DNA of 64,000 nucleotides, from positions 372,001-436,000 of the forward strand of contig WHVD01000048.1 in the NCBI GenBank assembly GCA_015178975.1, given 5' to 3'. The stretch is from Hysterangium stoloniferum. Lineage: Eukaryota; Basidiomycota; Agaricomycetes; Hysterangiales; Hysterangiaceae. Made by a program: the position numbers and the translations under genes. Positions 33,580 through 44,159 of the stretch are shown here, piece after piece (the stretch's first letter is position 1; every line of letters starts with the position of its first letter). The notes beneath the pieces are model-generated. The model ran no database searches. It had not been told where the DNA came from and saw nothing but the letters and a program-made list of their open reading frames with translations.

Positions 33580-34900
33580 CCTCCAGGTGATGTGTGTACT
33601 CTTTCCTTCTCCCTCTGTCCTGTGCTAATCCGCCTCCTCTCTCTTTCCTCCAGCGAGTGTGTGTACTGTTTCCTTCTCTCTCCATCCTCCTCTGATTGAC
33701 CTCTTCTCTCTTTCGTCCAGCCAGTGCATGTACCATTTCCTCTTTCTTTGTCCTCTGATCATCCTCCTCTCTTTCCTCCAGGTGTGTGTACCGTTTCCTT
33801 CTCTCTCCATCCTCCTCTCATTGGGACCCTCTCTCTTTCCTCCAGCCAGTGCATCTACCATTTCCTTCTTCCTCTGTCCTGCGCTGATTTGCCTCCTCTC
33901 TCTTTCCTGCAGCCGGTGCATGTTCCATTTCCCTCTCTCTCTGTCCTCTTCTGATTGGCCCCCTCTCTTTCCTCCAGCCAGTGCACATTCCCTTTCCCCT
34001 CTCTCTTTGTCCTCCTCTGATTGTCCCCCTCTCCTTCCTCCAGCCAGTGTGCATTCCCTTTCCCCTCTCTTTGTCCTCCTCTGATTGTCCCCCTCTCTTT
34101 CCTCCAGCTGGTGTGTGTTCCCTTTCCCTCTCTCTGTCCTCTTCTGATCGGACCCCTCTCTTTCCTCCAGCCAGTGCATGTACTGCTCCTTCTCCCTTTG
34201 TCCTCCTCTCTCTTTCCTCCAGCCAGTGCATGTACCGTTTCCTCCTCCCTTTGTCCTCCTCTGATCGGCCTCCTCTCTCTTTCCTCCAGGAGGTGTGTGT
34301 ACCATTTCCTTCTCTCTTCGTCCTCCTCTCTTTCCTCCAGCCGGTGTCTGTACTGTTTCTTTCTCACTTTGTCCTCCTCTGATTGGCCTCCTCTCTTTCC
34401 TCCAGCCGGTGGGTGTACCGTTTCTTTCTCCCTTTATCCTCTCTCTTTCCTCCAGGAGGTGCATGTACCATTTCCTTCTCTCTTCATCCTCCTCTAATTG
34501 GCCTCCTCTCTTTCCCCCAGCCGGTGCATGTACCATTTCCTTCTCCCTTCGTCCTCTCTCTTTCCTCCAGGAGGTGCGTGTACCATTTCCTTCTCTCTTC
34601 GTCCTCTGATCGTCCTCCTCTCTCTTTCCTCCAGCCACTGCGTGTACCGTTTCCTTCTCCCTTCGTTCTCCTCTCTCTTTTCTCCAGGAGGTGCATGTCC
34701 CCTTTCCTCCTCCCTCTGTCCTGCTCTGATTGGCCTCCTCTCTCCTTCCCCCAGCGAGTGTGTGTACTATTTCCTTCTCTCTCCATCCGGCTCTGATCGG
34801 CCTCCATTCTCTTTCCTCCAGCCAGTGCGTGTTCCTCTGATTGGCCTCCACTCTCTTTCCTGCAGTGTGTGTACTGTTTCCTTCTTCCTCCATCCCCCCT
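33580..34900. repeat. Pyrimidine-rich minisatellite array 1 (about 22 units of 44-69 bp)
   Basis: Units follow CTCTCTTTCCTCCAGCCAGT plus GCATGTACCATTTCCTTCTC and a variable TCCTCTGATTGGCC tail. CCAG landmarks sit at intervals of about 65 or 51 bp, so two unit lengths alternate. It opens a 429-codon antisense frame that I treat as an artefact. Just upstream (33400-33580) are CACCCATCCA/CACTCCCAT microrepeats. Confidence 0.9.
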
Positions 34901-34910
34901 CTGATCGACC

Positions 34911-35056
34911 TCAATAAAATCAGAATAATTCAAATAAAATATAATAAATGAATATAAAATGGTTATAAATAAAATAAATCAAAATAAAAAACAATAAAAT
35001 AAAATAAAATTCAATAAACATCAAAATAAAATACATTAAATCAAAATAAATAAATT
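34911..35056. repeat. AATAAA-rich low-complexity stretch
   Basis: Almost only A and T with AATAAA/AATAAAAT words, between two minisatellites. Confidence 0.8.
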
Positions 35057-35102
35057 GAGTGACCACAGTAATTACCTGCAGTTGAGAGTCAATTTAACAA
35101 CT

Positions 35103-35435
35103 CTTTCCATTTGTAACCATTGTTTCCATTTGTAACCATTGTCTCCTTTGTAACCATTGTTTCCTTTGTAACCATTGTCTCCTTTGTAACCATTGTTTCC
35201 TTTGTAACCTTTGCCTCCTTTTGTAACCGTTGTTTCCTGTGTAACTGTTGTCTCCTTTTGTAACCATTGTTTCCTGTGTAACTGTTGTTTCCTTTGTAAC
35301 TGTTGTTTCCTTTTGTAAACATTGTCTCCTTTTGTAACTGTTGTTTCCTTTTGTAACCTTTGTCTCCTTTTGTAACCATTGTTTCCTTTTGTGGCTGTGG
35401 CTTCCATTTGTGACTGATGTTTCCTTTTGTAATGT
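35103..35435. repeat. Minisatellite of 16-18 bp units (TTTGTAACCATTGTTTCC)
   Basis: About 19 head-to-tail variants of TTTGTAACCATTGTTTCC, with TTG-TCT and CTG-TTG variants. Confidence 0.88.
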
Positions 35436-35436
35436 T

Positions 35437-35563
35437 TTCCATTCTTAGAACACTTTCCATTCTGAGAACACTTTCCGTTCTTAGCACACTTTCTGTTCTA
35501 AGAACACTTTCTGTTCTAAGAACACTTTCTGTTCTGAGAACACTTTCTGTTCTGAGAACTCTT
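35437..35563. repeat. 18 bp array (TTCTGAGAACACTTTCTG), short block
   Basis: About seven units, more varied than the block at 35926. Contains the partial palindrome GTTCTGAGAAC. Confidence 0.85.
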
Positions 35564-35925
35564 TGTCTCTGTCCGTGTTTGGGTGAGCGGACCCCCGGTG
35601 GAAGCGAATCCAGGGGCCGCAGGCTCTATTGCACAAAACATGCTGATGGGGACATGAGCGAGCCCAACAGCATGCCAAACTAACAGTAAATACATGAAAG
35701 TTCAATCTAAACTATGAGTTTTAGGGCAATAAAGGAGCAGGAAAGGGTGGGATGGTGGGAAAAGAAAATTACTCAAGGAAAGGCTGAGCAATCCTTGAGG
35801 GCCGGCCACTCAGATGATGGTGGCAAGAGACAAAAGGCGGCGGGAGCTGACTGCACAATGGCGGAGCTTAAAAAGGAAACACTCCCATTACAAAGAACAC
35901 GGACTAATGAGATTAGTCCATTCCA

Positions 35926-36348
35926 ACTTTCTGTTCTGAGAACACTTTCTGTTCTGAGAACACTTCTGTTCTGAGAACACTTTCCGTTCTCAGAACACTT
36001 TCCGTTCTCAGAACACTTTCCATTCTCAGAACACTTTCCGTTCTCAGAACACTTTCCGTTCTCAGAACACTTTCCGTTCTCAGAACACTTTCCGTTCTCA
36101 GAACACTTTCCGTTCTCAGAACACTTTCCGTTCTCAGAACACTTTCCGTTCTCAGAACACTTTCCGTTCTCAGAACACTTTCCGTTCTCAGAACACTTTC
36201 CGTTCTCAGAACACTTTCCGTTCTCAGAACACTTTCCGTTCTCAGAACACTTTCCGTTCTCAGAACACTTTCCATTCTCAAAACACTTTCTGTTCTCAGA
36301 ACACTTTCTGTTCTCAGAACACTTTCCGTTCTCAGAACACTTTCCATT
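35926..36348. repeat. 18 bp array (TTCTCAGAACACTTTCCG), long block
   Basis: About 23 units, most identical. Antisense it would read KCSENG repeats, an artefact. The core GTTCTCAGAAC is a palindrome. 362 bp of unique sequence separate it from the short block. Confidence 0.92.
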
Positions 36349-36360
36349 CAAACAATGAGT

Positions 36361-36497
36361 CTCAGAAATACTTAAAAGTTGTCGATGTGGGGGGGTTTGG
36401 GGGGCTTCGCCCCCCAACAAGCTGGAGCCCGCAGCGAAGTTGTGGGGCAGGTCGCGAAGCAACTGCCCCGCAGCGTAGCAAGGGTTCCTAAGCTTGT
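36361..36497 (+). repeat. 137 bp candidate Helitron 3' end, copy 2
   Basis: Same length and layout as 32958-33094: CTCAGAAATACTTAAAAG, then GGGGGGCTTCGCCCCCC (a hairpin), then GGGGCAG ... CTGCCCC about 12 bases apart (second hairpin), ending CCTAAGCTTGT. It keeps both hairpins intact, unlike copy 1. Confidence 0.8.
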
Positions 36498-37033
36498 ATC
36501 ATTATATATAAACCCAGGTATTGTAATCCCTTCATCAATTGGGATCACTGGCAGTCACACAAGTTGACAGGACCATGGTGTATTGTCCAGAACAAGAACA
36601 GGATACAGGCAGATTTAGCGTATGGTAAGGTAAGAGAAGGAAAACTACCTAGGCTGTATATGCTGTGATCACATGGTAGAACAAAAGGAGTGGAACAAAG
36701 GAGTGGAACAAAAGGACAATGAGTAAGACTGGGGTGCTAGGCTTACACCTCCCCACACAAAAACAAACCAACTACTCCAAATAACTAGAACTAAAATATT
36801 TCATGCACACAAGGCTGGATTGTCACACTCACAACCCTCCCCACACAAAAGCCAACCCACTACCCCAAATTCAACCCTGTTGGACCTCCTCTGTCAATGT
36901 GGAGCCTCAGGTGGCGGAGTCCATGAACCCAGTCCAGAAAAATGCATGATGATGATGGAAATTTGACACGGCGATTAAAAGGTGAGCTAACATTAAAAAA
37001 AACCGATTTGCAGTCACATTGGCACTGGTGAGG
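36498..37033. other. Unassigned repetitive-looking sequence
   Basis: Contains duplicated GGAGTGGAACAAA and duplicated CCTCCCCACACAAAA phrases (36753, 36837), suggesting old LTR debris. No coding signature. Confidence 0.45.
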
Positions 37034-37560
37034 TGTTAGGGTACATACACGGCGGGTCTCTGGAGAAACCTGCAGGATATCTAGTAGTACTTGGCTTCAG
37101 CTTATAGGCTGCACCCTCACAAGATTGTGTTGTCCAATTTCAGACAGGCAGACAGGAAACCCAGGGAGTCTGGGTGGGGTTCATGGGTCAGGGGTCGTAG
37201 GTTGGAGGTCGTGGGTCGAGAGGTCGGGAGTTGAGATAAATAAGAGAGATAGATGCATCGGAGCCCATAGGCTCTGACTAGTGAGAGCAGTGTAATTCAA
37301 GGAGGAGTATAGAGTGGAAAATGTATTAGATTACTGGGGGGAATCTAAGCTGATTTTCTGACTGGATTGTATGTACAACATCTGCCAGACTATATGTATA
37401 GACCGTGGAATGAATGACATACCAAATCCAGTAATAATGAAATGGAACTAGCAAAACATAAAATGAGAATAGTAAACACCAAATTGGTGTTAGGAATGGG
37501 ATGGAATGGAGCGGAGTCTGAATCGTGACAAATCATAAACCATAATGGGAAATGGAGCAG
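37034..37560 (-). mobile_element. LTR A (older copy, split by LTR B; continues at 38381-38424)
   Basis: Begins TGTTAGGGTACATACACGGC and follows LTR B base for base in order up to the insertion point in AATGGAGCAG, then resumes at 38381 (AGCAGGAGCAGAGTCC) until LTR C at 38425. CpG sites are eroded relative to LTR B. Confidence 0.82.
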
Positions 37561-38380
37561 TGTTAGGATACACACACAGGCCGGGTTTCCGGAGAAACCC
37601 GCGGGATATCCGGTAGGACTTGGCTTCAGCTTATAGGCTGCGCCCTCGCTAGATCGTGTTGTCCAATTTCAGACAGGCGGACGGGAATCCCGGGGAGTCC
37701 GGGCGGGGTTCGTGAGTCGTAAGTCGTAGGTCGTAGGTCGTGAGTCGTGAGTCGTGAGTTGGCTGAGAGAGATAGAATGCGCCGGAGCCCGTGGGCTCCG
37801 ACTAGCTTAAGCGGTCTGATGAGAGTAAGGTTTAGAGAGGAAAACGCTATTAGATTACTGGGGGAATCTAAGCTAATTTTCTGACTGGATTGTATGTACA
37901 ACATCTGCCAGTTTATAAAGACCATGGAGTGAATGAACATACTAATCCGGTAATAATGAAAACGAAACTAACAAAACATAAACGGGAATAGTAAACACCA
38001 AATTTGGTGTTAGGAACGGAACGGAACGGAGCGGAGTCCGAATCGTGACAAAGCATAACCCATAACGGGAAACGGAGCGGGAGCGGAGTCCTAATCGTGA
38101 CAGGTCATTTGACTAAAACGGGAACGGGGCTCGTTTAGAGCGGTGACGGGATTCTGAGCGGGATCCAGTGACTGATGCGCGGGACGAAGACGGACATAGA
38201 CAGAGACGGAGTCCGGGGGAAATCCGGTGACTGACATGTGTCGTACTGAGGTCGAACGTAACGAGTCTTGACGTAACGGAGTCCGGGCGGGAAATCCTAT
38301 AAACGGACGATTGGTGCTTGTAGCGCATGGGGGCGTACGAGTTAGTGCCCGGAGTCCGGCGGGATTGTCCGGTCGTAACA
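37561..38380 (-). mobile_element. Complete 820 bp solo LTR B
   Basis: Ends TGTTAGGATACACACACAGG and GGTCGTAACA, so both termini are TGTTA/TAACA. Flanked by the 5 bp target duplication AGCAG (37556-37560 and 38381-38385). CpG-rich and therefore young. Read in the other orientation it starts TGTTACGACC like the gypsy LTR at 48867, so I place it on the minus strand. Confidence 0.93.
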
Positions 38381-38424
38381 AGCAGGAGCAGAGTCCAAAT
38401 CGTGACAGGTCATTAGACTAAAAT

Positions 38425-38922
38425 TGTTAGGATACACACACAGGGCGGTTCTCTGGAGAAACCTGTGGGATATCTGGTAGGACTTGGCTTCAGCTTATAG
38501 GCTGTGCCCTCGCTAGATCGTGTTGTCCAATTTCAGACGGGTGGACGGGAATCCCGGGGGGTCCAGGTGGGGTTCATGGGTCGTAGGTCGTAGGTCGGAG
38601 GTCGTGGGTCGAGAGTCCTGATGGTTGAGAGAGATAGATGCGCCAGAGCCCATGGGCTCCGACTAGTGTGAGCGGTGAGATTCAAGTAAGGGATTAGAGC
38701 AGAAAATGGATTAGAATACTGGGGGGAATCTACGCTAATTTTCTGACTGGATTGTATGTACAACATCTGCCAGTTTAAATAGACCATGGAGTGAATGACA
38801 GAATATAATAAACAAACGAGTGAATACTTGTCAACAGACAAATTACCAAATGCAGAACAAGGGAAGAAAGTGGAAGGTACAGTAACTATGATGTTCCGTG
38901 GTCGGAGGTCGGAGGTTGGTAC
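38425..38922 (-). mobile_element. LTR C, truncated at its right end
   Basis: Starts TGTTAGGATACACACACAGG and follows the family to TACAGTAACTATGATGTTCC and TCGGAGGTCGGAGGTTGG, which matches the complement of the start of LTR D (48940-48980). The expected terminal GGTCGTAACA is missing. Confidence 0.8.
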
Positions 38923-41172
38923 TCCACTGCATGAAGTGTGTTCAATGGTCGATCCCTAAATCCACACTGTCTTGAATTAGTCTGCCCAATCTTGGCAGGG
39001 TAAGATGCTGGTGTAGAATCTTGCTCAAGGCACCATTTTCTTGAGACAATTGACTCATTATTTGCCCATATATTGTCAGCTTTGTGATCAGCGAAGCTTT
39101 CTTTGCACTGTGGAGGATTTTCATCCCAACCCTTTCCAAACCGACTCCACAATAATGCCCGGGACCAATTTTAATACTTGAAGATGTCACAACACTCTGT
39201 GAGATCATTCCCCAGTCCTTGCCATGACTATGATACGGGCTGAGGTTGGATGTCACATTGATGAATATCCGAACAACAGTGGGTGGGTCATGGGAGGTTT
39301 TTTCTCCTTGATACTGAAATGTGCCACATGTGACACAGATCACATGAAAATAGCATTTTACTTTACTCACCCACTCGTCAACCCAGACCTCTATATGGCT
39401 TGCAGATAGTTGTATATGCTGCTCTGTATCAGGGGCCAAATAACATAAATCATGGCCAGGTTCATTACAACCCCACCATTCTCAGAGCTTCGCCCTAAAT
39501 ATCTCTCTCATCCCTGTCTTAATGATCTGGTCCCATTGCTCTGAACTCAATACACCTGGGGAAACTAAGGGTGGTAGCTCCTCAACATCTTCAAGGTAGG
39601 TCTTAACCATTGACTCATCGTGATTCCCCAGACTTGTCTCATTGAAAGCAGACATTTGAGTGTAGCAGTCATAATTACACTAGGAGGTGCCAGGCTTTTA
39701 TGGCACAATCAGTTGGAGTGTTCTACAGACTTGTGGCTTTGTTTACACAGGAACTACAGCATGTCATTGTAGGTGAAATACCCTCACCTTCTTTGAACTA
39801 TATAAGAACTGGTGGACTTCGTTCCCTTGCTACTTTCTTATGCCTTCCACTGAAGGCTCACACAGCATCTAATAATAGTTTTCACAATTGTCACCACATG
39901 ACATAGTATTTAGGGTGTTATTGAGTGTCAGAGTTGAAAGCAAAACAGCTTTTCTGATATTCGAGAAGTGACATTGGCATGGATAATACAAATGCAATCC
40001 AGGGCTATGCTCCCCCGCTGCTGCTTTCAAGTTGACATAGTGTCAACCTGGAATATTTTCTGGCAAGAGTGCACAGTGCCTGTTTAATTTATCAAAAATT
40101 TGAATGAGGAGAAATCCAGGGCAAGTGATAGTCTAGTCGGGGTGATGGTAAGCAACTTGATTTCTTCCTTCACCCTTGCCATATCATTCGGCATGAATTT
40201 TGTGCAACATCTGACAAAGAGTGATGTAAGACCAAAGTTCTGATTGTAGATTTTATTGAAGTACATAAGGGTCTGGTTTGGATATATTTTGATTTTTGCA
40301 TGTCCATCAGAATTTGGATTCACAAATTGTACATATAATCACATATCATGTCATACTTACATACAGCAAGCTGTATTATTATCTGGATGGCCAAATGGAA
40401 TTGATTCTTTGCTTAGGGAATCATAGATATCCCCCCCAAGTATTGAGCACACATAGGCCCTTAATTGCAGCATATCTACCAGCTCAATGTGGTTCGCTCA
40501 TATTCATTCACATTATTCCACCCAACAGCACCATCCCACATCCACCTACGAAGCTGTCGTAGAAGTCTGATTCTGATGGAAGCGAGTCCAAATTACCCAC
40601 ACTTCCATTCTGCTGAGCTAATAATGGTGGTTACTCTGGTGCTGATAGCTGAATCTTCCTAGCCATGAAAAATGGGCGACGATATTGGGTTCCTCCTAAT
40701 TTAGTTGAGATGTGTTGGCATTATTGAAGAGAAATGTGTCCAATTGGTGATGCAAGACCTTTGGCAGGGTAACCATGTTCTTTGAACACCGATGTGGGGC
40801 CTAATTATACCCTACTGATACAAGAGTGGAAGGTGTGGCGATTACGAAAAGAAAGGAACGTGCAGTGAAACCTAAAAGCTCAAGCCAGTAACTGATGGAT
40901 TGGACATTGTACGAGCCACACATTCAGTTACACTGTGGTACATGTAGATTTGAGCTTGGAAGATCCAGCTATCGGGACCTGCATGTTGGATGCTTCAGAT
41001 AAGTATCTTGCACGTTTTGAAGATGGGAGTGTGGGCATGAGGTGCATCACATGTGATGATGGGAGAGGAGGTGAGGGCAAGAGAAGGGAAGTGTGATAGA
41101 AGTCAGAAGGTGACACAGGCCTGAATTGGTAGGACATGGCACTCAGAATATGTGGACGTTGCAGACACATGT
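38923..41172. other. No gene recognised; includes dispersed repeat Z
   Basis: A 165-codon minus-strand frame (39439-38942; contains SSSIKIGPGHYCGVGLERVG) may be an eroded transposon or gene piece, but I do not recognise it. Repeat Z copy 1 occupies about 40739-40985. Confidence 0.45.
40739..40985. repeat. Dispersed repeat Z, copy 1
   Basis: Shares order and many words with 58827-59110, e.g. GAGTGGAAGGT, GGCGA, GGAA-GACGTGC and TCCAGCTATC, about 80% alike by eye; same orientation. Confidence 0.65.
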
Positions 41173-41620
41173 CAGATTAGAGAGAAGGGATATGGTTTGG
41201 ATGCACTGAGAAACCTGGAAAACATGATGTCAACCTCAGAAAAGAATACATATGTTAGCATAGAAAACAGAGGGGATGGGTTGAACTTACTGTGGACCAC
41301 TGGAACATGAAGTGATGGCCTTGAGAACACGTGTTAGATTAGGAAGAAGGGATATGGTTTGGATGCACTGAACCTGGAAAACGTGATGACAGCCTCAGAA
41401 AAGAGTCAGTTAGCATAGAAAACAGAGGGGAGAGGTTGAACTCACTGGGGACCACTGGAACACGAAGTATGGCCTTGAGAACACATCTGTTAGATTAGGA
41501 AGAAGGGATGTGGTTTGGATGCACTGAGAAACCTGGAAAATGTGATGACAGGTTGAACTCACTGGGGACCACTGGAACACAAGGTGATGGCGTTGAGAAC
41601 ACTTCTGTTAGGGTAAAGAG
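41173..41620. repeat. Three tandem units of about 160 bp
   Basis: GGTTTGGATGCACTGA recurs near 41195, 41356 and 41511; each unit holds GACCACTGGAACA and CTTGAGAACAC. The third has an internal deletion of about 75 bp. Confidence 0.85.
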
Positions 41621-41641
41621 CCCAGTTTGGAGACTCAGCTG

Positions 41642-41803
41642 TCACATTTTAGCATTAAATACCATTTCATAAGAGAACGCTCAGAGTCTAAAGAACTAAA
41701 GCTCAAGTACATTCACACTAAGGACAACCTGGCAGACATATTCACCAAAGCATTGGAGAGCCCACAGTTTACATGTCTTCGGGCCTTTTTAGGTTTAAAA
41801 TAG
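41642..41803 (+). pseudogene. Ty1/copia RNase H C-terminus (element 2)
   Basis: 54 codons ending in TAG encode the standard copia tail: FSIKYHFIRERSESKELKLK then YIHTKDNLADIFTKALESPQ and LRAFLGLK. It has no ATG of its own. A purine tract (GTGAGGAGGAC) follows at 41830-41840 and then the 3' LTR. Confidence 0.88.
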
Positions 41804-41840
41804 GCATACACGACAGGAGTGGTATTGCAGTGAGGAGGAC

Positions 41841-42886
41841 TGTTGAGGAACAAAGACACCGCACATATGGATATATGGGTCGACTGTTACCAGAATCAAG
41901 TGAATAATGGTAACAAAGGTACAAAAATAGCACACCCTTTGTTGTGCCATTATTCCCCTTTGTTCCTATGTCTCACCTCTGTGCCACTCATCTACCTATT
42001 GGAGGGTGTTTATAATTACTATAATCTCAAATATTTACTAATAAAAGTCTTATTTTTACAAAACTCCATCTTTAAATAGTGATATTTATTCTGGAACAAT
42101 TATATCATCAAAAAACAACCATCAGAAATAGTTCTCCATATTACATCTTATACAACCCATAGTTATTTAACAAATTCCATTGTATATAATTTCCTTCCTT
42201 TTACAGATGCCTACTAATACTTTTATTAGTACTTTGTTTTTTAAAAGTTGTAATGTAGTTATTTCCATGTAAAATATGTAAAATATTATTGGAAATTTTT
42301 CATACCACAGTTGTCTTTATTAAGTAAAACCCCCTATATATTCTGAGTATGTTGAATCAAGTAGAAATCTGTTCAGATTGACAGATCCATTCCGAAGTAA
42401 TACATATGTATTTAGAGGTGCCAATAATATACATATGCATGAAATGGACTATCTAAAGGTATCTATTTTTTAAAAGTATTAGTGTTTCAAACTACTAAAT
42501 TTTTTTATTGTCTACTTGTGTCTGGAAAGATTCTTTAGTTTGTAATGTATGAGAGAGTTTAAAACTCTTTGAAAGTTTTAAAAACCAAATTATGTTTGAA
42601 TCACATCCCAGATGTTTAAATGACCTTTAGAGTATATTAGAATTTGGTATACTTAATAGTTTTCAGATATCCTCCATTGTTTGTCTTTCATGTATATATC
42701 GTGCAGATACTGTAGTTTTACCTCAGTCCATTGTACTATCATACGAGACTGAGGTAAGCTAATCTTTTCCCATATCAACTGACTATTATATTAATCACAC
42801 ATGTATTAGATATATTCTAGGTACTTAGTCAGTCCGTTGTACTATCATATGAGACTGAGATATATTCTAGGGATTCATTTTTAACA
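41841..42886 (+). mobile_element. 3' LTR of copia element 2, split by element X
   Basis: Starts TGTTGAGGAACAAAG right after the purine tract and ends TTCATTTTTAACA; the LTR proper is 41841-42000 plus 42676-42886 (about 370 bp). An ACCTCAGT ... GAGACTGAGGTAAG block is repeated within it and resembles the copia LTR at 58082. Confidence 0.7.
42001..42675 (+). mobile_element. Short non-autonomous element X, copy 2
   Basis: Starts GGAGGGTGTTTATAATTAC and ends TTTTCAGATATCCTCC; the reverse complement of 18077-18751. ATT (or ATTG, depending on how the shared terminal G is counted) flanks both sides, showing a clean insertion into the copia LTR. Confidence 0.78.
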
Positions 42887-43660
42887 CCTTTCTTTCTCTC
42901 TTCATCCTCCTCTGATCGACCTGCTCTCTTTCTTCCAGGTGAGGTGTGTGCCCTTCCCTTCAATCTTTCCTCCAGGCTGTGTGTACCCTTTCATTCTCTC
43001 TTCACCCACTTCTGATCATCTCCGCCCCCCCCCTCTGTTTCCTCCAATTTGTGCCTTTAGTCTTTCATTCTTTCTTCGACCTCTGATCGGCCTCTTCTCT
43101 CCTTCCCCCAGCCTGTACGCGTACCCTTGCCTTCTATCTTTGTACTCCGTTGATCGACCTCCACTCTCTTTCCTCCAGCCTGTGCGTGTACCTTTTCTTT
43201 CTCTCCTCGGCCTCGTCTTCTCGTCCTCGCCGTCTTTCCTCCAGCTTATGCGTGTACCCTTTCCTTGTGTGACCCTTTCCTTATTTGTTTGTGTTCTGAT
43301 TAGCCTCCTCTTTCATCCTATCTGTGCGTGTGTACCCTTTCCTTCTCTTCGTCATCTTCTCATCGGCCTCCTATCTTTTCTCTAGTTGGTGTGTGTATCC
43401 TTCCCTTCTTTTTCCATCCTCTTCTGATTGGCATCCTCTCTTTCCTCCGGGATGTGCATGTTCCTTGTCTCTTCGTCCTCTGTTGTCAATGGGCCTCTTC
43501 TTTCATTCCTCCAAGGTGTCCGGGTCCCCTTTCCTTCTCCGCCTGCTCTGTCTTTTCTCCAGGATGTCTGTGTATTTTTTCCTTCTCTCATCATTCTCCT
43601 CTCATCGGCCTCCTCTCATTTTCCTCCAGATGCATTCTCTCTTAGTTCTCTTCTGACTGG
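42887..43660. repeat. Pyrimidine-rich minisatellite array 2 (degenerate)
   Basis: About a dozen units of the same type as 33580-34900 (CTCTCTTTCCTCCAG, GTGTACCCTTTCCTTCTC, TCCTCTGATCGGCC) but much more diverged and CpG-richer. Confidence 0.8.
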
Positions 43661-44159
43661 CCTCCTGCCTGTTTCTAGATTTGCTATTGAACAATCATTG
43701 ACGGTCAGCAGTAGTGACACCGAGGCCACTTATTATTTTTAGATTATGTTATTGCATATTTCAGCCCTCAACAATAACTCATAACATCCTTACTTCCATG
43801 CTGTGGTCATCTTACGAAGACCTACTACAAAAATGCAGAAAGATTCAACAAACAGGAATACTGGCTATTTTGGCAGCTGGCTCTGAGTGATGTCAGATAG
43901 GCTCCTGCTGTGGATGAGGAGAGTCAATGAGAGCAAAACCAGCAGCATTAAGAGACCAGAAGTTGTGTGCACCAGTATCTAATGAAAACTGGTCCAGAGC
44001 TGTATTTTCATTTGGCGGGGGTGAACTTGCTCAAAACTATGATTTCGCTCAAAAAATGTGCTGCTGGATAGGTCAGAGGTCGCCATGTGACTTGGGGAAA
44101 CCGTGATTTCAGATTTAGGTGATACAAGTTCGAAGTTTTCGGTTACTGTACGGGCTACT
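43661..44159. other. No gene recognised
   Basis: Unique sequence between a minisatellite and a GC-rich gene relic. Confidence 0.5.

Noticed and set aside
33625..34914. 429-codon minus-strand ORF with KER/GGK repeats
   Set aside because: It is simply the complement of a pyrimidine-rich minisatellite; all frames stay open because the units lack stops.
35437..36348. Regular array considered as CRISPR
   Set aside because: Units are contiguous with no unique spacers, and the genome is eukaryotic.
35773..36462. 229-codon minus-strand ORF with KCSENG repeats
   Set aside because: Product of the 18 bp array, whose length is a multiple of three; no start context or non-repeat domain.
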